Below are positions 8,850 through 18,722 of a stretch of 64,000 bases of DNA, piece by piece. Both the position numbers and the translations under genes were made by a program. The notes below the pieces were generated by a model, which was given only the letters and a program-made list of their open reading frames with translations, did not search any database and was not told where the DNA came from. The stretch lies in assembly GCF_004340465.1 (NCBI RefSeq), contig NZ_SLVV01000009.1, forward strand, positions 186,001 through 250,000, read 5' to 3'. This DNA comes from Mesobacillus foraminis. Lineage in GTDB: Bacteria > Bacillota > Bacilli > Bacillales > Cytobacillaceae. Position 1 is the stretch's first letter. Every line of letters begins with the position of its first letter.

Positions 8850-9524
8850 TTGATTCTCATTTATTTTGCGATTGTAATTCTGGTTCCTATATGGGCACAG
8901 TTTCGGGTAAAGGGAACGTATAAGAAGTATTCTCAGGTTTCTTCTTCCTCACAATACCGCGGCGCCGAAGTGGCAAGGAAGATTCTTGATGATAATGGGC
9001 TTTACCATGTCGGTGTGGAAGAAACAAGAGGATATTTAAGCGACCATTATGATCCCCGTTCAAAAACAGTGCGGTTGTCTTCTGGGAACTACCATGGCCA
9101 TTCGGTTGCGGCAGCTGCGATTGCGGCGCATGAGGTGGGGCATGCCATTCAGGATCAGGAGGATTATTCTTTCCTGCGTTTCCGCCATGCACTTGTCCCT
9201 GTTGCCAACCTCGGTTCAAACTTTTCCTGGATTCTTGTGATGATCGGGATTTTTGCCCAAATGAGCAACATGCTCCTATTGGGGATCATTTTTATGGCGG
9301 CTGCTGTCCTGTTCCAGCTGGTTACTTTGCCAGTGGAATTTAATGCATCAAACAGGGCCATGGACCAAATCGTAAGCGCCGGCATCATCCGGAATGACGA
9401 AGAGCGCGAAACAAAGAAAGTGCTAAATGCCGCTGCCCTGACCTACGTGGCTGCTGCGGCAGTAGCAGTGCTCGAATTATTGCGTCTGGTGCTGATCTAT
9501 ACAGGAATGACCAGAGAGGAATAA
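8850..9524 (+). CDS. YugP-type neutral zinc metallopeptidase, membrane-bound
   Basis: The zinc-binding helix HEVGHAIQ sits near residue 92 and makes this a metallopeptidase of the neutral zinc family (PF04298, YugP type). A first transmembrane helix covers residues 1-17, and two or three more follow after residue 125 (WILVMIGIFAQMSNMLLLGIIFMAAAVLF and a C-terminal helix). The TTG start is preceded by AGGAGG. The gene is alone between ypjB and ypjC; B. subtilis has its homologue elsewhere. Substrates are unknown. Confidence 0.88.
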   Translation: MILIYFAIVILVPIWAQFRVKGTYKKYSQVSSSSQYRGAEVARKILDDNGLYHVGVEETRGYLSDHYDPRSKTVRLSSGNYHGHSVAAAAIAAHEVGHAIQDQEDYSFLRFRHALVPVANLGSNFSWILVMIGIFAQMSNMLLLGIIFMAAAVLFQLVTLPVEFNASNRAMDQIVSAGIIRNDEERETKKVLNAAALTYVAAAAVAVLELLRLVLIYTGMTREE

Positions 9525-9532
9525 TTCATCTT

Positions 9533-9567
9533 AAAAAAGAGGGCCGTGCAATCGCACGGCTCTTTTC
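9533..9567. terminator. Bidirectional terminator between convergent genes
   Basis: GCCGTGC and GCACGGC pair around AATC, extended by G:T and A:T pairs, with A-rich sequence on one side and TCTTTT on the other. It can serve the metalloprotease gene and ypjC. Confidence 0.85.
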
Positions 9568-10440
9568 CTATCTTTCAACGGGAAGCTTGTTTTCATCAAG
9601 GGTAAACCCTTCTCCCAATACATCATGGACCACAGTGACCGAAACAAAAGCATGGGGATCAACACTGTTGATGACACTTTTTAACCGGACAATTTCGTTT
9701 TTCCCGACCACACAATAAAGGACATTGCGTTCTTTTTTTGTAAAAGAGCCCATAGCTTTTAGCATCGTTACGCCCCTGTCCATTTCTTTCAGGATTTTAT
9801 CGGCAATCTCCTGGTTTTTATCCGAGATAATCATGGCACCCCTTGCAGCATAAGCGCCTTCCTGCATAAAATCAATGACTCTTGCTCCAATAAAAACGAC
9901 GACAAGGGTGTACATGGCTTCACGGTAATTTAAATATGTAATCAAAGAAAGTGTGATGACGCATAAATCGAACATGAACATAGTGCGGCCCATTGTCCAG
10001 CCAAAATATTTCTGTGCAAGCCGTGCTATGATATCAACACCGCCAGTAGTTCCTCCAAAGCGGAAGATGATTCCGAGGCCAATCCCGATAAATACACCAG
10101 CAAACAGGGCGGCAAGAAAAAGATCTTCGTATAGTGGCATTTTGATCTGGAATCTTTGAAAAATCGCTAAAAATACGGAAACGCCAAGTGTACCAATAAG
10201 AGTATATAAAAATACATTCCTTCCTAGAAGCTTCCATCCAATAAAAAAAAGCGGGATATTAAGAATTAAGTTTGTGATTGCGGGGTCCCAGCCAAATACA
10301 AAGTATAGAAGGAGTGTAATTCCAGTGAACCCGCCTTCAGCTAAATTATTTTGCATATTAAAATGGACTAGTCCAAATGAAAAAATCGCAGAACCAATCA
10401 GGATAAAGAAAATATTCTTGATTTTAAGTCCAGTAAACAT
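9568..10440 (-). CDS. ypjC: YitT/UPF0750 family membrane protein YpjC
   Basis: The protein has five or six transmembrane helices in its first 200 residues (DUF161 part, including LAEGGFTGITLLLYF and FRFGGTTGGVDIIA) and a cytosolic DUF2179 domain at the C terminus. The start MFTGLKIKNIFF is preferred because GGGGGG lies 6 bases upstream and gives 290 residues, the same as B. subtilis YpjC; an in-frame ATG 27 bases upstream (10467) lacks a site. Function is unknown. Confidence 0.88.
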   Translation of the reverse strand: MFTGLKIKNIFFILIGSAIFSFGLVHFNMQNNLAEGGFTGITLLLYFVFGWDPAITNLILNIPLFFIGWKLLGRNVFLYTLIGTLGVSVFLAIFQRFQIKMPLYEDLFLAALFAGVFIGIGLGIIFRFGGTTGGVDIIARLAQKYFGWTMGRTMFMFDLCVITLSLITYLNYREAMYTLVVVFIGARVIDFMQEGAYAARGAMIISDKNQEIADKILKEMDRGVTMLKAMGSFTKKERNVLYCVVGKNEIVRLKSVINSVDPHAFVSVTVVHDVLGEGFTLDENKLPVER

Positions 10441-10545
10441 GTTAGCCCCCCTATCATTTGAGAACATACCAAGGCGTACTTAATTATATAAAATTACCCC
10501 CACCGGGGCAATCTTTAACAGTATAGCCTTTATTGACTAAAATAT

Positions 10546-10574
10546 TTGTCAAAACCACCCTTGTAGGCTAACAT
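10546..10574 (+). promoter_or_regulatory. Predicted promoter of the ypjD-dapB-mgsA-bsh-cca-birA operon
   Basis: TTGTCA and TAACAT are separated by 17 bases, about 50 bases before the TTG start of ypjD. Confidence 0.4.
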
Positions 10575-10626
10575 CAAAAAGAGATATACATAGAATAAAA
10601 TGAATTGCAGTTGAGGTGAAGGCAAT

Positions 10627-10962
10627 TTGAAAGAAAACAGAACGGTAAAAGAACTCCAGGAAGAAGTAGACCAATACATAAGTCAATTTAAGGAGGGATA
10701 CTTCAGCCCTCTTGCAATGATGGCAAGAATGACAGAGGAACTGGGAGAGCTTGCAAGGGAAGTAAATCATTATTATGGAGAAAAGCCAAAAAAATCAGAG
10801 GAAAAGGAAAAGGCGATTGAAGAAGAGCTTGGTGATATGCTTTTTGTCTTAATTTGCTTCGCCAATTCCCTGAACATTGACCTGCAAAAGGCTCATGAGC
10901 TCGTGATGGAAAAGTTCAACACCAGAGATAAAGACCGATGGACTAGGATAGAAGATCAGTAA
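10627..10962 (+). CDS. ypjD: MazG-like nucleotide pyrophosphohydrolase
   Basis: The 111-residue all-alpha protein has the MazG metal motif: [10 protein letters not shown] on one helix and [17 protein letters not shown] on the next. Enzymes of this family hydrolyse non-canonical or excess nucleoside triphosphates to monophosphates. Translation begins at TTG behind GAGGTGAAGG. It is the first gene of a tightly packed operon, with dapB 13 bases downstream. Confidence 0.92.
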   Translation: MKENRTVKELQEEVDQYISQFKEGYFSPLAMMARMTEELGELAREVNHYYGEKPKKSEEKEKAIEEELGDMLFVLICFANSLNIDLQKAHELVMEKFNTRDKDRWTRIEDQ

Positions 10963-10975
10963 AGGAGAGTACATA

Positions 10976-11773
10976 ATGAAAAAAGTAAAAATTGTCGTGG
11001 CAGGACCACGGGGACGCATGGGAAAAGAAGCCGTAGAACTTGTGCTGGAGACCGAGAATTTTGAATTGGCGGGTGTCCTCGATCGCAGGAACGATGGAAA
11101 ATCTCTCAGGGAAGCAGAGGGTGTCGATTCAGATGCACTTATTTATACCGATATTTATAAGTGCTTTAAAGAACAGCAGCCTGATGTGCTGATTGACCTG
11201 ACTACACCTGAAGTTGGCATGGAGCATACCGTTATCGCACTTGAATCGGGAGTACGCCCTGTGGTTGGGACTACTGGTTTTTCAACAGGAGATTTAGCCA
11301 AGCTGGAAGATCTCTGCAAACAAACTCGACTAGGGTGTATTATTGCACCTAATTTTGCTGTCGGCGCTGTACTGATGATGAAATTTTCTAAAATGGCAGC
11401 AAGATACTTCAGTGATGTAGAAATCATTGAACTTCACCACGATCAAAAACTTGATGCCCCTTCTGGGACAGCGGTTAAAACTGCAGAAATGATCTCTTCT
11501 GTACGCGAAAGGAAAAAACAAGGGCATAATGACGAAAAAGAAGCGATTCCTGGCGCAAGAGGAGCGGATTTTGAAGGAATGCATATACATTCTGTTCGTC
11601 TTCCTGGTCTTATTGCCCACCAGCAGGTGATGTTCGGTTCAGATGGACAGACACTGTCAATCCGCCATGATTCCTATAACCGTGCTTCATTTATGTCCGG
11701 GGTGAAGCTGGCTGTCGAGACGGTTATGGAAAAGGATTCACTTGTTTATGGCCTTGAAAACATTATTGAATAG
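10976..11773 (+). CDS. dapB: 4-hydroxy-tetrahydrodipicolinate reductase
   Basis: DapB reduces 4-hydroxy-tetrahydrodipicolinate with NAD(P)H in lysine and diaminopimelate synthesis; in a spore former it also competes with dipicolinate formation. The nucleotide-binding loop is [13 protein letters not shown] at residues 7-19. The substrate motif [13 protein letters not shown] (residues about 155-167) holds the catalytic His and Lys. The length of 265 is normal. Confidence 0.97.
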   Translation: MKKVKIVVAGPRGRMGKEAVELVLETENFELAGVLDRRNDGKSLREAEGVDSDALIYTDIYKCFKEQQPDVLIDLTTPEVGMEHTVIALESGVRPVVGTTGFSTGDLAKLEDLCKQTRLGCIIAPNFAVGAVLMMKFSKMAARYFSDVEIIELHHDQKLDAPSGTAVKTAEMISSVRERKKQGHNDEKEAIPGARGADFEGMHIHSVRLPGLIAHQQVMFGSDGQTLSIRHDSYNRASFMSGVKLAVETVMEKDSLVYGLENIIE

Positions 11774-11787
11774 AGGAGCTGGGGAAA

Positions 11788-12192
11788 ATGAATATAGCAT
11801 TGGTTGCCCATGACAAGAAAAAAGATGACCTGGTCCGCTTTGCGGTGGCATACAAGCCTATTTTTGAGGAACACAATCTCTATGCCACGGGAACTACCGG
11901 TTTGCGCATAATGGAAGCCACAGGCCTGAATGTCCACCGCTTTCAATCCGGCCCGCTTGGCGGTGATCAGGAAATTGGAGCTATGATCGCAAAAAATACA
12001 ATGGATGCCATCTTTTTCTTCCGTGATCCTCTGACGGCACAGCCACATGAGCCTGACGTTACTGCCCTGGTCCGGCTCTGTGATGTCTATGCAATCCCGC
12101 TTGCTACTAATATGGGAACAGCCGAATTATTGATCAGGGGCATAGAACGGGGAGACCTTGACTGGAGGAAAATTGTAAAAAAGGGTGAGTGA
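11788..12192 (+). CDS. mgsA: Methylglyoxal synthase
   Basis: MgsA converts dihydroxyacetone phosphate to methylglyoxal and phosphate, relieving sugar-phosphate stress. The 134-residue protein has the expected phosphate-binding AHDKKKDDL at the N terminus, TGTTGLR near residue 35, and the catalytic Asp segment [11 protein letters not shown] near residue 58. It lies between dapB and the bacillithiol genes, which is meaningful because bacillithiol helps to detoxify methylglyoxal. Confidence 0.97.
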   Translation: MNIALVAHDKKKDDLVRFAVAYKPIFEEHNLYATGTTGLRIMEATGLNVHRFQSGPLGGDQEIGAMIAKNTMDAIFFFRDPLTAQPHEPDVTALVRLCDVYAIPLATNMGTAELLIRGIERGDLDWRKIVKKGE

Positions 12193-12200
12193 ATCAAACA

Positions 12201-12914
12201 ATGGCTAGAACAAAGCTTGATATTCTTGCAATCGGGGCCCATGCTGATGATGTTGAAATCGGCATGGGAGGGACGATTGCAAAATACGCATCATTAGGAA
12301 AAGAAATAGGAATATGTGATCTGACAAAAGCGGAGTTATCATCAAATGGCACTGTCGGGCTCCGAATGGAAGAGGCGGAAAAGGCAGCTGGCATCATTGG
12401 TGCTGGCTTTCGGGAAGTGCTGGATATCCCGGACAGAGGATTGCTAATGAAAGAGGAATACATAAAGAAAATTGTTTCTGTTATCCGGCGCACTCGCCCG
12501 CTGGTTCTGTTTGCTCCTTTTTTTGAAGACCGTCATCCTGACCATGGGAACTGTGCTCGACTGGTCGAAGAGGCGGTTTTTTCAGCAGGGATTAAAAAAT
12601 TTGACAGTGGTGACGGACTTCCGCCTCATAAGGTAAGCTCTTTATTTTTTTACATGATAAATGGGTTTCACAGGCCGGATTTTGTCATTGATATAACGAA
12701 CTTTATGGAAACTAAGAAAAGGGCCCTACTGGCATACGAGAGTCAATTTATTAAAGATAAAAATAGCTACGAGACACCGCTTGTAAATGGCTACATAGAA
12801 ACGGTAGAAGCACGTGAAAGATTATTTGGGAAAGAAGCTGGAGTCGAATATGCAGAGGGGTTCAAGACAAGGACGCCGTTAGTAATTCATGATTTGTTAG
12901 GAGAAAAAGGATGA
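12201..12914 (+). CDS. bshB1: Bacillithiol biosynthesis deacetylase BshB1
   Basis: BshB1 removes the acetyl group from GlcNAc-malate in the second step of bacillithiol synthesis. The PIG-L/LmbE-type zinc motif AHADD is near residue 13 ([13 protein letters not shown]), and RHPDHGN near 112 supplies further ligands. The ATG at 12201 is preferred to the GTG at 12189: GGGTGAG lies 11 bases upstream and the protein then begins [14 protein letters not shown], close to the family N terminus. The stop overlaps the bshA start by 4 bases. Confidence 0.94.
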   Translation: MARTKLDILAIGAHADDVEIGMGGTIAKYASLGKEIGICDLTKAELSSNGTVGLRMEEAEKAAGIIGAGFREVLDIPDRGLLMKEEYIKKIVSVIRRTRPLVLFAPFFEDRHPDHGNCARLVEEAVFSAGIKKFDSGDGLPPHKVSSLFFYMINGFHRPDFVIDITNFMETKKRALLAYESQFIKDKNSYETPLVNGYIETVEARERLFGKEAGVEYAEGFKTRTPLVIHDLLGEKG

Positions 12915-14050
12915 AAAAATTAAAAATCGGCATAACCTGCTACCCGACCGTTGGCGGTTCAGGTGTTGTCGCTACTGAGCTTGGGAAGCTATTGGCAGAA
13001 AAGGGGCATGAGATCCACTTTATTACTTCAAGTCTGCCATTTCGGCTCAACAAAATGTATCACAATATCTACTACCACCAAGTAGAGGTGAACCAATACT
13101 CAGTATTTCAATACTCTCCTTATGATATTGCGTTAGCCAGCAAAATCGCCGAGGTGGCAGTCCGTGAAAATCTGGACCTCCTCCATGTCCATTATGCAAT
13201 CCCGCATGCGGTTTGCGCAATTCTCGCAAGGGAAATGAGCGGAAAAGATCTCAAGATTGTGACCACTCTCCATGGGACAGATATCACTGTCCTTGGCTAT
13301 GATCCATCCTTGAGCGATGCCATCCGTTTTGGAATTGAGAGGTCCGACGCTGTAACGGCAGTATCAAATTCACTTGTTGGCCAAACCTATGATCTGATTA
13401 ATCCGAAAAAAAACATTCAGTGCGTCTACAATTTTATCGATGACCGTATCTACAGAAGGAGCTGTTCCAGCAAACTGAGACAGGAATACGGGATCCTGCC
13501 GGAAGAAAAAGTCATTATTCATGTGTCTAACTTCAGGGCAGTAAAACGGGTCACGGATGTAGTGAAAACCTTTGCCAATATATCCAAAAGCATGCCTGCA
13601 AAGCTTTTGCTGGTTGGAGACGGACCTGAAATGAAGGTAGTATGCGATCTTGTCAATAAGCTGGGTCTGAGGGACAAAGTCCTGTATCTCGGCAAGCAGG
13701 ATAATTTGGAGGAATTGTATTCGATCAGCAATTTAAAGCTGCTGTTGTCAGAAAAAGAGAGCTTTGGACTAGTCGCACTCGAGGCAATGGCCTGCGGTGT
13801 TCCGTGCATTGGGACAAATGTAGGAGGAATTCCCGAGGTGATTGAGGACGGTGTGACAGGTTTTGTCTGCAACCTGGGGGATATTGAAGAGTTCTCGGCA
13901 AAAGCAATCAGGCTTTTAAGTGATCCAGATTTATACCATCAGCTGTCAGAACACTCTGTACTGGCTGTAAAAGAGAAATTTGCGGCACAAAAGATTGTTG
14001 AGGAATATGAAGCAATTTATGAACAAGTTCTTGAACAGGGGAGTCGATAA
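12911..14050 (+). CDS. bshA: N-acetyl-alpha-D-glucosaminyl L-malate synthase BshA
   Basis: This GT4 glycosyltransferase joins UDP-GlcNAc and L-malate to start bacillithiol synthesis. The N-terminal domain opens with [19 protein letters not shown]. The C-terminal GT-B domain has ISVSNFR-like [10 protein letters not shown] and the donor-site motif [16 protein letters not shown], with the two Glu residues seven apart. The length of 379 is typical. The start overlaps the bshB1 stop and the end overlaps the cca start, so translation is coupled. Confidence 0.96.
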   Translation: MKKLKIGITCYPTVGGSGVVATELGKLLAEKGHEIHFITSSLPFRLNKMYHNIYYHQVEVNQYSVFQYSPYDIALASKIAEVAVRENLDLLHVHYAIPHAVCAILAREMSGKDLKIVTTLHGTDITVLGYDPSLSDAIRFGIERSDAVTAVSNSLVGQTYDLINPKKNIQCVYNFIDDRIYRRSCSSKLRQEYGILPEEKVIIHVSNFRAVKRVTDVVKTFANISKSMPAKLLLVGDGPEMKVVCDLVNKLGLRDKVLYLGKQDNLEELYSISNLKLLLSEKESFGLVALEAMACGVPCIGTNVGGIPEVIEDGVTGFVCNLGDIEEFSAKAIRLLSDPDLYHQLSEHSVLAVKEKFAAQKIVEEYEAIYEQVLEQGSR

Positions 14051-15255
14051 TGCAGCTTCCTTTTTTAAAAGCTGTTCCGTTGCTGGAAGCAATAGAAACG
14101 GCGGGTTTTGAGGCGTATTTTGTCGGCGGGTCTGTACGTGATTCTCTTTTGAACCGTAAGATTGCAGATGTTGATATTGCAACCTCCGCACTGCCTGCCG
14201 AGCTAAAAAAAATCTTTCCGCGGACTGTTGACCTTGGTATCGAACATGGGACCATTTTAGTCCTGTACAATGGGGTGCCATACGAGATAACGACCTTTAG
14301 GACGGAGTCACAGTATACCGACCATAGAAGACCGGACAATGTCGAATTTATTCGTTCCCTAAATGAAGATTTAAAGCGCAGGGACTTTACGATGAATGCA
14401 ATGGCAATGGACAAGACAGGAAATATAATTGATCCATTCCATGGGACTGTTTCGATCAGCGATCAGCAAATTAAAACAGTTGGCAAAGCATCCGATAGAT
14501 TTGGTGAGGATGCTCTTCGAATCATGAGGGCGCTGCGGTTTGTCAGCCAGCTGGGCTTTTCAATCGAACATGGAACATTTGCTGCGCTAAAGAAACAGGG
14601 TCATTTACTTGAAAGCATTGCGGTTGAAAGAAGAACGGCAGAGTTTGAAAAGCTGCTGGCTGGTAAATATGTCAGTAAGGCCTTGCCCCTGCTGCTAGAG
14701 GCAGGGATACACTCCTATTTACCTGGGCTTGCAGGAAAGAAAAAATGTCTTTCCGACCTTGCCCGCTGCGGAACTGCTGGCTTCACTATTGAAGAAATGT
14801 GGTCGCTGCTCCTTTATTTTATGAACCTGAATGATCAGGAGGCAGAAGATTTCCTAAGGAAATGGAAGCTGCCAGTAAAGAAAATGAAGCACTGCATTCA
14901 CATCCTGAAATGGCTGGATTTCCGGCTGGGGGACAATTGGGACGCTGAATCAGCGTATCATTCAGGGAAGTCCGTTATGCTCTCAGCAGAAAGGATCTTT
15001 CACTGTCTTGCCGGAGGAGAGGCGGTGCTGGACAAGCTGGAAGCGTTATTTGACAGTTTGCCGATAAAGAACTCCTCTGAGCTAGATGTGAATGGGAATG
15101 ACCTAATATCGTGGTTTGACAGGAAACCCGGTCCTTGGATTAAAGAGGCAGTGTCAGATATTGAGAAAGCAGTTCTGCTTGGGAAAGTAAGGAATACGAA
15201 AGCAGAGATAAAGGAGTGGCTGTTAAAGTGCAATCAGAGCTCAGGAAAAGACTGA
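14050..15255 (+). CDS. cca: CCA tRNA nucleotidyltransferase
   Basis: The class II nucleotidyltransferase head has GGSVRDSLL near residue 25 and the metal-binding D-V-D in KIADVDIATSA. The RRDFTMNAMAMD segment near 115 and the RFGEDALRIMRALRF segment near 155 are the other conserved parts of the family. The enzyme adds or repairs the 3' CCA of tRNA. The ATG overlaps the last base of the bshA stop codon. The 401-residue length suits the bacillar enzyme. Confidence 0.96.
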   Translation: MQLPFLKAVPLLEAIETAGFEAYFVGGSVRDSLLNRKIADVDIATSALPAELKKIFPRTVDLGIEHGTILVLYNGVPYEITTFRTESQYTDHRRPDNVEFIRSLNEDLKRRDFTMNAMAMDKTGNIIDPFHGTVSISDQQIKTVGKASDRFGEDALRIMRALRFVSQLGFSIEHGTFAALKKQGHLLESIAVERRTAEFEKLLAGKYVSKALPLLLEAGIHSYLPGLAGKKKCLSDLARCGTAGFTIEEMWSLLLYFMNLNDQEAEDFLRKWKLPVKKMKHCIHILKWLDFRLGDNWDAESAYHSGKSVMLSAERIFHCLAGGEAVLDKLEALFDSLPIKNSSELDVNGNDLISWFDRKPGPWIKEAVSDIEKAVLLGKVRNTKAEIKEWLLKCNQSSGKD

Positions 15256-16214
15256 TAGAGGCTTTTACAGATGCCGGAGGAGAGTTTCTTTCCGGGCAGC
15301 ATTTAGCCGAAATTGCCGGGTGCTCTAGAACAGCTGTTTGGAAACACATCGAAGAGCTCCGCAAAGAAGGATTTGTTTTTGAGGCAGTTAAACGAAAAGG
15401 GTATAAAATTTTGCAGACGCCCGAGAAAGTATCGGCGGACGAAATTAGCCTGGGTCTGAAAACGGCTTTTCTTGGGAGGACGATTCACTATGAGGAAAGT
15501 GTAAGCTCAACTCAAAAAATTGCCCATAGACTTGTTACGGACGGAGTCAGCGACGGAACAGTGGTTGTTGCCGAAGAACAGACATCAGGCAAAGGCAGAA
15601 TGGATCGCCAATGGCATTCCCCTAAATATTCCGGTGTCTGGATGAGTGTGATATTAAAGCCCAATCTTCCTCCGCCAAGAGCTCCCCAGCTAACATTAGT
15701 GGCTGCCGTTGCAGTCGTGCAGGCAATAGAAGAGCTGACCGGCCTTATGCCCCAAATTAAATGGCCAAACGATATTTTGGTTGGCGGGAAAAAGGTAACC
15801 GGCATTCTGACTGAACTGCAGGCTGATTCAGATCGGATCAAAGCCGTTATTATCGGAATAGGAATCAATGTAAACCAGCAGTACGAAGACTTTCCTGAAG
15901 AGCTTCTTCATACAGCTTCCTCGCTTGCAATAGAGTCTGGCAAGCCAATTTCAAGGGCTTCCTTGATTCAGTCAGTCCTTTCCAGATTGGAGAAACTGTA
16001 CATCACTTATTTGCAAAACGGTTTTCACCCCATCAAACTGCTTTGGGAAAGCTATGCCATAAGCATTGGGAAAAATATCATTGCTAGGACTTTAACAGGG
16101 GAAATCAAAGGGAAAGCCTTGGGAATTACAGAGGACGGAGTACTTATGATCGAGCAGGAAGATGGGGCAGTCCGTCAAGTGTATTCTGCTGATATTCTTC
16201 TTGAGAACGATTGA
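15228..16214 (+). CDS. birA: Biotin-protein ligase and biotin repressor BirA
   Basis: The protein has an N-terminal winged helix (LSGQHLAEIAGCSRTAVWKHI, residues about 20-40) and a central biotin ligase domain with the adenylate loop GKGRMDRQWHS near 118 and KWPNDILV near 180, then a C-terminal SH3-like part. It activates biotin, attaches it to carboxylases and represses biotin genes. The GTG at 15228 is chosen because AAGGAG lies 11 bases before it and it aligns with the family start; GTG 15216 sits inside that site. It overlaps cca by 28 bases. Confidence 0.94.
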   Translation: MQSELRKRLIEAFTDAGGEFLSGQHLAEIAGCSRTAVWKHIEELRKEGFVFEAVKRKGYKILQTPEKVSADEISLGLKTAFLGRTIHYEESVSSTQKIAHRLVTDGVSDGTVVVAEEQTSGKGRMDRQWHSPKYSGVWMSVILKPNLPPPRAPQLTLVAAVAVVQAIEELTGLMPQIKWPNDILVGGKKVTGILTELQADSDRIKAVIIGIGINVNQQYEDFPEELLHTASSLAIESGKPISRASLIQSVLSRLEKLYITYLQNGFHPIKLLWESYAISIGKNIIARTLTGEIKGKALGITEDGVLMIEQEDGAVRQVYSADILLEND

Positions 16215-16258
16215 CAGAATAGATAGCCAAAATCCGTTTTTTTTTATATAATCACTTT

Positions 16259-16460
16259 GGGCGGTATCGTAACGAACTGCACCTGTAAACTCTTTTCTAT
16301 TATAAAAAATTAGTTCTGCCTAGATCCGCAGCCGGACCGGGACAGAGGGATGAATTATGTATGTAACTTTACGGGATCCTTCTGGCTAAGAAGGATCCTT
16401 TTTGATTTCATCGTGCTGCATGATTTATCACCTCTCCTACTTAAAAGGAGGAATGAGAGT
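16259..16460 (+). ncRNA. Structured leader of panBCD, candidate pan-motif RNA
   Basis: A TATAAT hexamer at 16247-16252 predicts a transcript start near 16259, leaving about 200 non-coding bases before panB that end in an intrinsic terminator (16374-16405). Such a promoter-leader-terminator layout implies attenuation. The pan RNA motif is known from leaders of panB, panC and panD in Firmicutes, so the segment around GGTATCGTAACGAACTGCACC (16262 onward) is a candidate. The motif consensus was not checked; the context carries the call. Confidence 0.4.
16374..16405 (+). terminator. Terminator within the panB leader (attenuator)
   Basis: GGATCCTTCT and AGAAGGATCC form a perfect 10-bp stem around GGCTA and are followed by TTTTTG. 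It lies 56 bases before the panB start, so it must be read through to express panBCD. Confidence 0.8.
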
Positions 16461-17297
16461 ATGAAACACATTAATGATTTTATGAAGATGAAGGTTTCTG
16501 GCAGCAAGATTGTCATGGTGACAGCCTACGACTATCCATCTGCAAAATTTGTGGAACAGGCCGAGGCAGATATGATCCTGGTAGGGGATTCGCTGGGAAT
16601 GGTGGTTCTTGGTCTCGATTCAACCGTACCTGTCACGATGGAAGATATGATTCATCATGCAAAAGCCGTCAAGAGAGGAGCGGTTGATACTTTCATAGTA
16701 GTCGATATGCCCTTCATGAGCTACCACCTTTCCATCAGGGATACCCTGCTGAATGGCGCAAGAATCATGCAGGAAACAGGTGCTCATGCTGTAAAGCTTG
16801 AAGGCGGAGGAGAAGTAGCTGATCATATAAAGGCTCTTGTGAAGTCGGGGATTCCTGTTGTTGCTCATTTAGGACTCACCCCACAGTCAGTGGCTGTCCT
16901 TGGCGGATATAAAGTACAGGGCAAGGATTCGGAGACAGCCCGTAAACTGATCCAGGATGCAAAAAAATGCCAGGAAGCCGGTGCGTTTGCACTGGTGCTT
17001 GAATGTGTGCCGAGGCAGCTTGCAGAAGAAATATCGGCTGCTCTTGAAATCCCCACGATCGGAATTGGAGCCGGTGCGTCAGTGGATGGTCAGGTGCTCG
17101 TTTATCATGATATTTTAACCTATGGAGTCAATCGTATCCCAAAATTCGTCAAGCAATTTTCAAATATTGGGGAACCGATTTTAGCTGGCCTGAATGCGTT
17201 CGTCAATGAGGTTCGGGCTGGTCAGTTTCCCGAAAACAGACATAGTTTCACGATGAAGGAAGAAGAGCTGAAGGTCCTTTATGGGGGGAAAGTATGA
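16461..17297 (+). CDS. panB: 3-methyl-2-oxobutanoate hydroxymethyltransferase
   Basis: PanB makes ketopantoate from 2-oxoisovalerate and methylene-tetrahydrofolate in the pantothenate pathway. The TIM-barrel enzyme shows [10 protein letters not shown] near residue 19, [10 protein letters not shown] near 43 with a metal-ligand Asp, and [18 protein letters not shown] near 200. The ATG behind AAAAGGAGG gives 278 residues, the usual length; an open frame continues upstream to 16350 through the leader terminator and is not coding. The stop overlaps panC. Confidence 0.96.
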   Translation: MKHINDFMKMKVSGSKIVMVTAYDYPSAKFVEQAEADMILVGDSLGMVVLGLDSTVPVTMEDMIHHAKAVKRGAVDTFIVVDMPFMSYHLSIRDTLLNGARIMQETGAHAVKLEGGGEVADHIKALVKSGIPVVAHLGLTPQSVAVLGGYKVQGKDSETARKLIQDAKKCQEAGAFALVLECVPRQLAEEISAALEIPTIGIGAGASVDGQVLVYHDILTYGVNRIPKFVKQFSNIGEPILAGLNAFVNEVRAGQFPENRHSFTMKEEELKVLYGGKV

Positions 17298-18142
17298 GAA
17301 TAATCACCAGGGTAAAAGAAATGCAAGCTGAGATTTCGGCCTTGAAGGCTCAGGGGAGATCGATTGGCTTCGTTCCGACAATGGGATTTCTCCATGAAGG
17401 GCACATTACACTTTTAACTAGAGCGAAAAAAGAAAATGAAATACTGGTTTTAAGTATTTTTGTCAATCCGCTTCAATTTGGCCCAGGGGAAGACCTGGAC
17501 GCCTATCCAAGGGATTTTGACCGAGACCGGGCCGCTGCAGAAAATGCCGGAGTTGACTATATTTTTTATCCATCAGCAGAAGAGATGTATCCAAAGCCTC
17601 CATCTGTAAAAGTGACCGTACAGGAGCGGACTGATGTCCTGTGCGGCGCTTCCAGATCGGGGCACTTTGATGGAGTTGCAACCGTCTTGACTAAACTATT
17701 TCATATCATTATGCCTGATCGGGTTTATTTTGGATTGAAGGATGCCCAGCAGGCAGCGGTGGTAGATGGTCTCATAAAGGATTTTCATTTTCCTGTGGAA
17801 ATGGTGCCTGTACCAACCGTACGGGAGGAGGACGGCCTTGCAAAAAGCTCCAGGAATGTCTATCTTGATCAGGGAGAAAGGCGCCAGGCTGCACATTTAT
17901 ATAAGAGCCTTCAGGAAGCGCGGGAGGCAATCGAGAAGGGTGAAAGGAATCCAGAAACCCTCATTGAGATGGTCAGAGCTCATCTTAACAATCATTGTGA
18001 GGCTGCAGTAGACTATGTCAGTATTTATTCCTATCCGGACCTAAAGCCATTGCGCACATTGACCGGGAATGTGATTATTGCCCTGGCTGTCAAATTCTCA
18101 AAAGCACGGCTGATTGACAATCTTATCCTGGAAGTAGAATAG
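17294..18142 (+). CDS. panC: Pantothenate synthetase
   Basis: PanC condenses pantoate and beta-alanine with ATP. The HIGH-type nucleotidyl site is [14 protein letters not shown] near residue 28, and the KMSKS-like counterpart is KSSRN near 184. The 282-residue length is normal. Its ATG overlaps the panB stop by 4 bases. Confidence 0.97.
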   Translation: MRIITRVKEMQAEISALKAQGRSIGFVPTMGFLHEGHITLLTRAKKENEILVLSIFVNPLQFGPGEDLDAYPRDFDRDRAAAENAGVDYIFYPSAEEMYPKPPSVKVTVQERTDVLCGASRSGHFDGVATVLTKLFHIIMPDRVYFGLKDAQQAAVVDGLIKDFHFPVEMVPVPTVREEDGLAKSSRNVYLDQGERRQAAHLYKSLQEAREAIEKGERNPETLIEMVRAHLNNHCEAAVDYVSIYSYPDLKPLRTLTGNVIIALAVKFSKARLIDNLILEVE

Positions 18143-18165
18143 GAAAATGAGGGGGAATTCTATTT

Positions 18166-18549
18166 ATGTTCCGAACCATGATGAATGCCAAAATCCATCG
18201 GGCTCGCGTGACCGAGGCTAATTTAAACTATGTTGGAAGCATCACAATCGATACCGAAATTCTGGATGCTGTAGGGCTTGCTGCAAATGAAAAAGTTCAA
18301 ATTGTAAATAATAATAATGGAGCGCGTTTCGAAACCTATATCATTCCGGGGGAAAGAGGAAGCGGCGTAGTCTGCCTGAACGGTGCAGCTGCACGTCTGG
18401 TGCAGGAGGGAGATGTTGTAATTATCATTTCCTATGCCCTTGTTCCCGAGGAAAGAGTTCCATACCATCACCCAAAGGTTGCGATCATGGACGAGAATAA
18501 CAGGATTGTTGAAATTCTAAAAGCGGAACCGGAACGGACGGTTCTTTAA
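18166..18549 (+). CDS. panD: Aspartate 1-decarboxylase (pyruvoyl enzyme)
   Basis: PanD decarboxylates aspartate to beta-alanine for PanC. The proenzyme cleaves itself at the Gly-Ser bond in NYVGSITID (residues about 22-30), making the pyruvoyl group from Ser. The rest is the small double-psi barrel with LNGAAARL near 73. The 127 residues and RBS GAGGGGG are as expected. It ends the panBCD operon with a terminator. Confidence 0.97.
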   Translation: MFRTMMNAKIHRARVTEANLNYVGSITIDTEILDAVGLAANEKVQIVNNNNGARFETYIIPGERGSGVVCLNGAAARLVQEGDVVIIISYALVPEERVPYHHPKVAIMDENNRIVEILKAEPERTVL

Positions 18550-18576
18550 GCTTCCGCATTGCGGAAGCTTTTTTCC
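18548..18576 (+). terminator. Intrinsic terminator after panD
   Basis: AAGCTTCCGC and GCGGAAGCTT pair around ATT, followed by TTTTT. The left arm overlaps the panD stop codon. Confidence 0.9.
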
Positions 18577-18722
18577 TGAAGATATTGTATAATTTTCTCT
18601 AATTGGTTCAGGTCGAGCAGCGCCCGACCTTCTTCGGGAAATTCGTGAAATCTTACTTGCAATACTTTTTTCTTTTCTGTTTTTATGATACCGTTGAATG
18701 ACTGAATATAGAGGTGTGCATA

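Noticed and set aside
16350-16460. N-terminal extension of panB
   Set aside because: The open frame runs through the leader terminator and has no site; AAAAGGAGG supports the start at 16461.
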